This document shows positions 6,385 to 10,663 of a stretch of DNA of 10,663 nucleotides, piece by piece; the stretch's first letter is position 1; the number at the start of each line of letters is the position of its first letter. Under the pieces are notes generated by a model. That model was not told where the DNA came from and made no database searches. It was given only the letters and a program-made list of their open reading frames with translations. The stretch is from an uncultured Ruminococcus sp. (lineage in GTDB: Bacteria; Bacillota; Clostridia; Oscillospirales; Ruminococcaceae). The translations under genes and the position numbers were made by a program. The stretch is taken from positions 1 to 10,663 of the forward strand of contig UQXS01000075.1 in NCBI GenBank assembly GCA_900545125.1, read 5' to 3'.

Positions 6385-7551
6385 ATGAAGATAAATTTGA
6401 AAAACGGCGATTCGACGTCATTTACAAAGAAATTTCCCATGAATGTTTTTGAGATCCGGGACACGCTTGACAGACTGAAAATTCCTGATAATAAGCCAAT
6501 TGTGAAGTTTGAAATTTCGGAATACGACAATATGGACTTCCCGTTTGAATTATGTCTCAGGGATTTCTCAGCGGATATTTATCGGCTGAATTTGTTTGCG
6601 GAACGTCTGGAAAAGCTTGATTCTTCGGAGATGACGGCGTTCAGAAGTCTGCTGAAAACTAATCCCGAAAGCAGCTTTGAGGATATTTTAAAAATGACTT
6701 ATGGGCTTGATTCCGTGATGATCTATCCCTGTTCGGACTGTCGTGAGCTGGGAGAAACGGTCATCGAAAATGATCTGATGCCCGAAATTGAAGGCTGTTC
6801 CGATGAGATTTTGCAGCTTCTTGACCGTGAAAAAGTCGGGCAGCTTATGCAGGAGCGTGAGGGCGGTGTTTTCATTAACGGGCATTATTGTGTAACGTCC
6901 GGATATGAACAGCCCGATATTAATATCGAAATCGGCAGAACTGAAAACTGTTTTTTCAGGCTTCTGACTGCTCCTGATTTCGAGAAAAAAGAACAAGCGC
7001 AGTGGGTAATGCTGCCCTGTGATGAGAAAACGGTTTCATATCTGCGAGGAATGGTTTGCCTTAAGTTTCAATCGTCACTGCCCGGAATCACAAGAAAATC
7101 TTTTGAAAAAATATTTGAAATCGGTGTGTTGAATCAATTATCTGAAAAACTTTCAGAACTGTCCCACAGCGATTTTGTGAAGCTAAAAGCGGTTATGGAG
7201 TCGGAAAATGTTTGTGAAATTTCTGATGTAATCGACTGCATCGGCAGGCTTGATGAATATCAGTTTGACAGAAATATTCCCGATCAAAGCGAGTTTGGCA
7301 GGGCGTATCTGATGAAAAATCTGCCTGCGGATTTTGATTGTGCCATTTTTGAAAACGCAGATCTATTTGATTTCGGGCAGGAAGTTCTGATGCATAAAAA
7401 TGGTGAAATAACTTCCTACGGAGCGCTCTCCGGCAGAGGTCAGGAGCTTTATTCTGCGCTGACTGTTCAGCCGGAACAACAGCTTGACGAGGACGTTGAA
7501 GAAGATATGGAAGAAGATCTTGAACCGGAAATGGGAGGTATCAGCTTATGA
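6385..7551 (+). CDS. ArdA-like antirestriction protein with duplicated module
   Basis: The product is 388 aa, soluble and acidic. Residues 54-175 match the pattern of ArdA-like proteins annotated on clostridial conjugative elements: 'LNLFAERLEKLDSSEMTAF', then 'SFEDILKMTYGLDSV', then 'LGETVIENDLMPE', then 'EREGGVFINGHY'. ArdA proteins mimic DNA and block type I restriction enzymes (family knowledge). Residues 249-345 appear to repeat the same plan ('LNQLSEKLSEL', then 'ISDVIDCIGRLDE', then 'FGRAYLMKNLPAD', then 'HKNGEITSYG'), so the protein is probably an internal duplication. The end is strongly acidic (DEDVEEDMEEDLEPE, 368-382), in keeping with DNA mimicry but not proof. GGAGAG at 6370-6375 lies 9 bases before ATG 6385, and there is a 6-base gap after the NlpC-like gene. 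It overlaps the next gene by ATGA. The family call is moderate; the antirestriction role is inferred. Confidence 0.55.
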   Translation: MKINLKNGDSTSFTKKFPMNVFEIRDTLDRLKIPDNKPIVKFEISEYDNMDFPFELCLRDFSADIYRLNLFAERLEKLDSSEMTAFRSLLKTNPESSFEDILKMTYGLDSVMIYPCSDCRELGETVIENDLMPEIEGCSDEILQLLDREKVGQLMQEREGGVFINGHYCVTSGYEQPDINIEIGRTENCFFRLLTAPDFEKKEQAQWVMLPCDEKTVSYLRGMVCLKFQSSLPGITRKSFEKIFEIGVLNQLSEKLSELSHSDFVKLKAVMESENVCEISDVIDCIGRLDEYQFDRNIPDQSEFGRAYLMKNLPADFDCAIFENADLFDFGQEVLMHKNGEITSYGALSGRGQELYSALTVQPEQQLDEDVEEDMEEDLEPEMGGISL

Positions 7552-7784
7552 AAAAGTCGGTTAACGTGAGTGTTGATGCAGAGAAATTAACGGCTCTGGA
7601 AATGTATCTTGGACAGAAAAATCTGAAGCTGCCGGAGGAACTTGAAAAATTTTCGGAACAGCTTTATCAGAAATATGTGCCCTCCAACGTCCGTGAATTT
7701 ATAGAGTTGACGGCAGCTAAGAAACCGCTTCGCAAAGCCAAAAAAGAAGCCTCGGCTGAATCTGAAAATCAGTCGGAGCAGTGA
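7548..7784 (+). CDS. DUF6103-like small protein
   Basis: The product is 78 aa. The segments MKKSVNVSVDAEKLTALEMYL, 'LPEELEKFSEQLYQKYVPSNVREFIEL' and the Lys-rich tail match what I recall of the DUF6103 family, a short protein common in transfer regions of Clostridia and of unknown function. The start 'strand then helices' (VNVSVDAEKLTALEMYL) also resembles a ribbon-helix-helix DNA-binding protein, which would fit a place just before the mobilisation region (inference). The ATG overlaps the stop of the ArdA-like gene (ATGA), and GGGAGG lies about 10 bases upstream. Its stop directly borders the structured region at 7785. Confidence 0.75.
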   Translation: MKKSVNVSVDAEKLTALEMYLGQKNLKLPEELEKFSEQLYQKYVPSNVREFIELTAAKKPLRKAKKEASAESENQSEQ

Positions 7785-8131
7785 CTCGCCGCCGTTCACT
7801 CCACGTTGCCTTGTACGGCGAGGTTGAGGAATCGGCAGGGTACGTTTACCCTGAGAGCAGTCAGGGCAAATACAGGGCATTTGTGACGGCGTTTGGAATC
7901 AGGTGGATTCGGGAGAATCAGAGGTGGGTTGAGGGGAATTTATTTCATTGCAAGTTAAAGTGGCGGGGTTGTGACCCCGACACACTTACAGCGGACGGCA
8001 AAGCCGACCGCAATTTTACGAGATTTATGAAGTTTTACGCAAAGGGGTTGCAAAATCGGACTTTTAGAAATTCAGGAGTTGTAACCGCAGAAAATAGCGT
8101 AGATAGGGCATTTTTTAAGGAGTTGAAGTGA
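7781..8131 (+). CDS. Doubtful ORF (116 aa) across the structured region
   Basis: The frame is open for 116 codons from a GTG overlapping the stop of the DUF6103-like gene. The only Shine-Dalgarno candidate (GGAG, 7775-7778) is 2 bases from the start, too close to work well. The product would be rich in Arg and Trp (opening MTRRRSLHVALYGEVEE, then RWIRENQRWVEGN), unlike the acidic neighbours, and it matches no family I know. The DNA beneath it carries a series of inverted repeats, which speaks for a cis-acting or RNA role. The long open frame may be chance in a GC-richer stretch. I keep it as a possible gene because nothing excludes it. Confidence 0.3.
   Translation: MTRRRSLHVALYGEVEESAGYVYPESSQGKYRAFVTAFGIRWIRENQRWVEGNLFHCKLKWRGCDPDTLTADGKADRNFTRFMKFYAKGLQNRTFRNSGVVTAENSVDRAFFKELK
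7785..8011. other. Cluster of five inverted repeats; candidate oriT or structured RNA
   Basis: Five perfect or near-perfect hairpins occur in 227 bases. (1) CTCGCCG 7785-7791 with CGGCGAG 7816-7822. (2) CCCTGA 7849-7854 with TCAGGG 7861-7866. (3) GAATC 7896-7900 with GATTC 7906-7910. (4) CGGGGT 7964-7969 with ACCCCG 7974-7979, loop TGTG. (5) GCGGACGGC 7991-7999 with GCCGACCGC 8003-8011, loop AAA and one A-A mismatch. A weaker GCAA-TTGC pair follows near 8040-8052. The cluster sits directly before the accessory protein and relaxase genes, where MOB-type systems usually keep the origin of transfer. No nick site could be assigned. Other readings: a leader RNA or attenuator for the mobilisation genes, or a real coding region with chance structure. 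Confidence 0.4.
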
Positions 8132-8135
8132 AAAT

Positions 8136-8540
8136 ATGAGTTTTCAGAATAAAGTGAAATTTCCGTTATGGGCGTATCCCGAAACGCTCAAGGACGTGGA
8201 GGTTCATTACAAAAGTGATAACTGTAAATCGCAAAGTGAATTTATTGAGAAAGCAATAAAATTTTATGTCGGTTATCTTGATGAAGAAAAAAGCGTGGAT
8301 TACATTTCGCCGATGATTACTGAAACGGTGAAAGCGCAGATTAAAGGTACAGAACAGCGGCTTGCACGGTTGATTTTTAAGGTCGCAGTTGAACTTGGAA
8401 AGCTGTCCCACATGACTGCGGCAATGAACGATATTGATGAAGAAACGCTGAAAAGTTTGCACGCTATGTGCGTTACGGAGGTCAGAAAAATTAACGGCAT
8501 TATTGATTATGAGGACGCTGTGGAGTATCAGAGGGAGTGA
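8136..8540 (+). CDS. Relaxosome accessory protein, possibly ribbon-helix-helix (MobC-like position)
   Basis: The product is 134 aa. The N-terminal half reads as a strand (KVKFPLWAYPETLKDVEVHY) followed by helices (SQSEFIEKAIKFYVGYL), compatible with a ribbon-helix-helix DNA-binding fold. The C-terminal half is helical ('LARLIFKVAVELGKLSHMTAAM', 'ETLKSLHAMCVTEVRKINGIIDYEDAVEYQ'). I do not recognise a named family, but a small protein directly before a MobP-type relaxase is usually the oriT-binding accessory protein (context inference). The best ribosome site, AAGGAG (8117-8122), is 13 bases from ATG 8136, somewhat far. The gap to the relaxase start is 6 bases, so the two genes form an operon. 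Confidence 0.6.
   Translation: MSFQNKVKFPLWAYPETLKDVEVHYKSDNCKSQSEFIEKAIKFYVGYLDEEKSVDYISPMITETVKAQIKGTEQRLARLIFKVAVELGKLSHMTAAMNDIDEETLKSLHAMCVTEVRKINGIIDYEDAVEYQRE
8531..8537 (+). promoter_or_regulatory. Ribosome binding site supporting the TTG start of the relaxase
   Basis: GAGGGAG ends 9 bases before TTG 8547. No ATG lies near, and translation from this TTG gives the expected relaxase N-terminus (PKIIVTSRYLK), so a TTG start is well supported. The site overlaps the stop of the accessory protein gene. Confidence 0.8.
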
Positions 8541-8546
8541 TTTTAA

Positions 8547-10598
8547 TTGCCCAAAATTATTGTCACGAGCCGCTATCTGAAAAAGGGTTCAAAAAAGAAT
8601 CTGAAAAATTATGTGAAGTACATTGCCACTCGTGAGGGCGTTGTCAGAACTTTTAATGAGCGTGAAAATTACGTAGGTTACCTTGCTAACCGTCCAAATT
8701 CACATGGTCTTTTTAATGAAAAAGACGAACCGATAAATCTTGAAAAAGTTGCAAAAGAAATTTCGGAACATAAGGGAAATGTGTGGACTCATGTTGTTTC
8801 TCTTCGCAGAGATGACGCTCAGAAAATGGGATATGATAATCTGAAAGCATGGCGTGATCTGGTTATTCGGCAGATTCCGAACATTGCAAAAAATCAAAAG
8901 ATAGACCTGAAAAATCTGCGGTGGTATGCGGCATTTCATGACAAGAAAACCAATCCCCACGTTCACATTATCGTTTACTCAACGAACGAGCGTGAGGGAT
9001 TTTTGACCAATCACGGCATTGAAAAAATCCGCAGCGGGTTTGCAAATGATATCTATTCCGATGAACTTCTTCATCTTTATGAACAGCAGACCGACTTGCG
9101 TAATCTGCTGAAAAAAGAATCGGAGCAGCATATTAAACAGCTTGCAAAAAGTATTTCTGAAAGTAAGAATTTTGATGCGGAACTTATAAATCTTGTTGCC
9201 AAACTGCATAATCAGCTTGCAGAATCAAAGGGTAAAAAAGTGTATGGATATCTCAAGCCTGACGTTAAGAAAACAGTTGATGAACTCTTTGCAAGGCTTG
9301 CAGATAACGAATCGATTCAGAAAATGTACGATCTTTGGTGTGAAATGGAACAGCAGAAGCATGACGTTTATTCGTCTGCAAAAGTTCAGTTTCCAAAATT
9401 AGTTGATAACAAGGAATTTAAGTCTGTAAAAAATATGATCGTTCAGACTGTACTGCAAATGGATTTTCCAGTGCATCAGATAGAAGTTGAAATGCCGGAA
9501 CCTGATTTGAACATCCCCATACAAATTGATGAAGAAGTAATAAATGAAGCAGTTGACGACAATGTTGGAAATTCTTCTCAAAACCAGTTGTATATCAAGT
9601 GGAGCGATTCGTATAAGGAGGCTCATAAGTTAATTTACAACAAGGAATTGACATTAGATGATTACAAAAAAGCGGAGAAGTTATTGCTTTCGGAATCAGA
9701 TAATGTTCTTGCACTTTATGATTTGGGAAAGCTATATTCTATGGAAAAATCGGGTTTAAAAGATGATGAGAAGTCATTTGAATTTTACGAAAAGGCATTG
9801 CAGGGATTCCTACAGATTGAGCCAACAGCAAAAAAATTGAAACCGTATTTGCAGTATCAAATTGGTATGATGTTCTTCAGGGGGCTTGGTACTTCAATTG
9901 ATAATCAAAAAGCTGTTGAATATCTTGAAAAGTCCGCTGAACTTAGAAATCAGTATGCCAAACGACTGTTGGCGTTGGAATATATCGGCGGTAAAAAATT
10001 TGAACAGGATATTGAAAAAGGCATTACCTTGTTGACTGAGTGTGCAGACAGCGGTGATGCTTTTTCCCGTTACAAACTGGGTAACCTGTATCTCAATGGT
10101 GAAATTGTGATGCAGGATTTGGATAAGGCAGAAAAGTATCTGTTGTCCGCTGAAGATAACGAGTTCACGCAGTATGCACTCGGAAAACTTTATATGCAAA
10201 AAGAAAAATATGATATCCAAAAAGCTATTTCATACTTTGAGAAGTCCGCAGATAAAAATATGTGGGCAAGTTATCAGTTGGGAAAACTTTATCTTTTGGG
10301 TTCTGATGGACTTGAAAAAGATAAAGAAAAGGCTATGCATTATCTGAATTTATCCGCAGAGCAAGGAAATGAGCATGCTCAGAATATTCTGGATGATCAG
10401 GAAAAGTTTGAAAATGAAATGCTTGCAAATACCATATTCAGCTTGTTTGTAAATCTCAGCAGATGCATCGAAGATGACTACCATAACAAATTTCAATTAG
10501 GCAGAAAAATGATCGACAGCAAGCTGCGGAGGATGATTCAGGAGAAGAATCAGGCTCTCGGAATTAAGCAGGAGCATGGTCAGACTCAGGAATATTAA
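8547..10598 (+). CDS. MobP3-like relaxase fused to Sel1 repeats
   Basis: The relaxase nicks the element at oriT and leads the strand into the recipient. It is 683 aa with a TTG start. The N-terminus PKIIVTSRYLKKGSKKNLK followed by NYVKYIATREGV is the MobP3/MobL-type relaxase opening; Y22 and Y25 are candidate nicking tyrosines. The metal-binding HUH-type motif is WYAAFHDKKTNPHVHIIVYS, with H131, H138 and H140. Residues 150-300 are helical and charged, and residues 310-345 form an acidic linker. From about 350 to 615 come Sel1-type repeats (for example YQIGMMFFRGLG, YKLGNLYLNGE, YALGKLYMQKE, YQLGKLYLLGSDGLEKDKEKAMHYL, with SA-x-x-GN turns), a protein-binding solenoid. The repeats may dock the relaxase to the coupling protein or a partner (inference). 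It is the last gene before a strong terminator. Confidence 0.88.
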   Translation: MPKIIVTSRYLKKGSKKNLKNYVKYIATREGVVRTFNERENYVGYLANRPNSHGLFNEKDEPINLEKVAKEISEHKGNVWTHVVSLRRDDAQKMGYDNLKAWRDLVIRQIPNIAKNQKIDLKNLRWYAAFHDKKTNPHVHIIVYSTNEREGFLTNHGIEKIRSGFANDIYSDELLHLYEQQTDLRNLLKKESEQHIKQLAKSISESKNFDAELINLVAKLHNQLAESKGKKVYGYLKPDVKKTVDELFARLADNESIQKMYDLWCEMEQQKHDVYSSAKVQFPKLVDNKEFKSVKNMIVQTVLQMDFPVHQIEVEMPEPDLNIPIQIDEEVINEAVDDNVGNSSQNQLYIKWSDSYKEAHKLIYNKELTLDDYKKAEKLLLSESDNVLALYDLGKLYSMEKSGLKDDEKSFEFYEKALQGFLQIEPTAKKLKPYLQYQIGMMFFRGLGTSIDNQKAVEYLEKSAELRNQYAKRLLALEYIGGKKFEQDIEKGITLLTECADSGDAFSRYKLGNLYLNGEIVMQDLDKAEKYLLSAEDNEFTQYALGKLYMQKEKYDIQKAISYFEKSADKNMWASYQLGKLYLLGSDGLEKDKEKAMHYLNLSAEQGNEHAQNILDDQEKFENEMLANTIFSLFVNLSRCIEDDYHNKFQLGRKMIDSKLRRMIQEKNQALGIKQEHGQTQEY

Positions 10599-10609
10599 AA
10601 TAAAAATTC

Positions 10610-10650
10610 AGCGTATCGGATTTTACAAAAAAAATTCGGTACGCTTTTTT
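10610..10650 (+). terminator. Intrinsic terminator after the relaxase
   Basis: The left arm at 10610-10624 (AGCGTATCGGATTTT) pairs with the right arm at 10631-10645 (AAAATTCGGTACGCT). This gives 15 pairs including two G-U pairs and a 6-base loop, followed by a T-run through 10650. It starts 11 bases after the relaxase stop and ends the mobilisation operon. The A/T-rich top could also act on the opposite strand. Confidence 0.88.
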
Positions 10651-10663
10651 CGTCAATTCCGCC

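Noticed and set aside
8079..8105. Promoter-like TTGTAA with TAGATA before the accessory gene
   Set aside because: The spacer is 15 bases and the -10 is poor; too weak to annotate.
7785..8131. Group II intron or its remnant
   Set aside because: No GTGCG-type 5' end, no recognisable domain V hairpin and no reverse transcriptase were seen.
9193..9402. A second + strand frame of 69 codons inside the relaxase gene
   Set aside because: Entirely within the relaxase coding region in another frame, with no ribosome site.
1..10663. CRISPR array, tRNA or rRNA gene, insertion sequence, integrase attachment site
   Set aside because: No regularly spaced direct repeats, cloverleaf, rRNA-like stretch, transposase or integrase motif was seen on either strand.

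Overview
The window looks like the interior of an integrative and conjugative element (or a conjugative plasmid) of a Gram-positive gut-type bacterium, most likely a Clostridia/Oscillospiraceae (Ruminococcus-like) host. This rests on strong Shine-Dalgarno sites, GTG/TTG starts, moderate GC, and a set of small families (DUF3846-like, DUF6103-like, PrgI-like, a MobP3-like relaxase) typical of such elements. All genes are on the + strand. No integrase, coupling protein (VirD4/TcpA), VirB6 channel protein or element end is visible, so both ends of the element lie outside.

Region 1 (1-1555) holds accessory genes: the 3' part of an orphan D12-class adenine methyltransferase, a 68-aa protein with an AbrB-like pattern, a DUF3846-like protein, a short gene apparently broken by an extra TA dinucleotide, and an intrinsic terminator. 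Region 2 (1575-4295) is the type IV secretion core in the order known from staphylococcal tra/trs operons: a PrgI/VirB3-like membrane protein, a TraD/TrsD-like protein resembling the VirB4 N-terminal domain, and the VirB4/TraE ATPase. Region 3 (4296-5339) is a self-contained Fic toxin-antitoxin module with its own extended -10 promoter and its own terminator, set inside the transfer operon. Region 4 (5368-7784) resumes the transfer operon with a membrane-anchored NlpC/P60-like protein that seems to have lost both catalytic Cys and His, a two-module ArdA-like protein with an acidic tail, and a DUF6103-like protein.

Region 5 (7785-8131) is a stretch with five closely spaced inverted repeats just upstream of the mobilisation genes. 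It is the best candidate in the window for the origin of transfer or a structured RNA, although a 116-codon frame stays open across it. Region 6 (8136-10650) encodes a small helical, possibly ribbon-helix-helix, accessory protein and a relaxase with the three-histidine HUH-type motif fused to a long Sel1-repeat domain, closed by a strong terminator.

Proposed working model: the accessory protein and relaxase would process DNA at an oriT near 7785-8131. The PrgI, TraD and VirB4 proteins, with the NlpC-like envelope protein, would form part of the transfer channel. The methylase and ArdA-like protein would protect the incoming DNA from restriction, and the Fic module would stabilise the element. 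The main points for follow-up are the dead NlpC/P60 domain, the structured pre-mob region, the dinucleotide-frameshifted gene, and the terminators interrupting the transfer operon.
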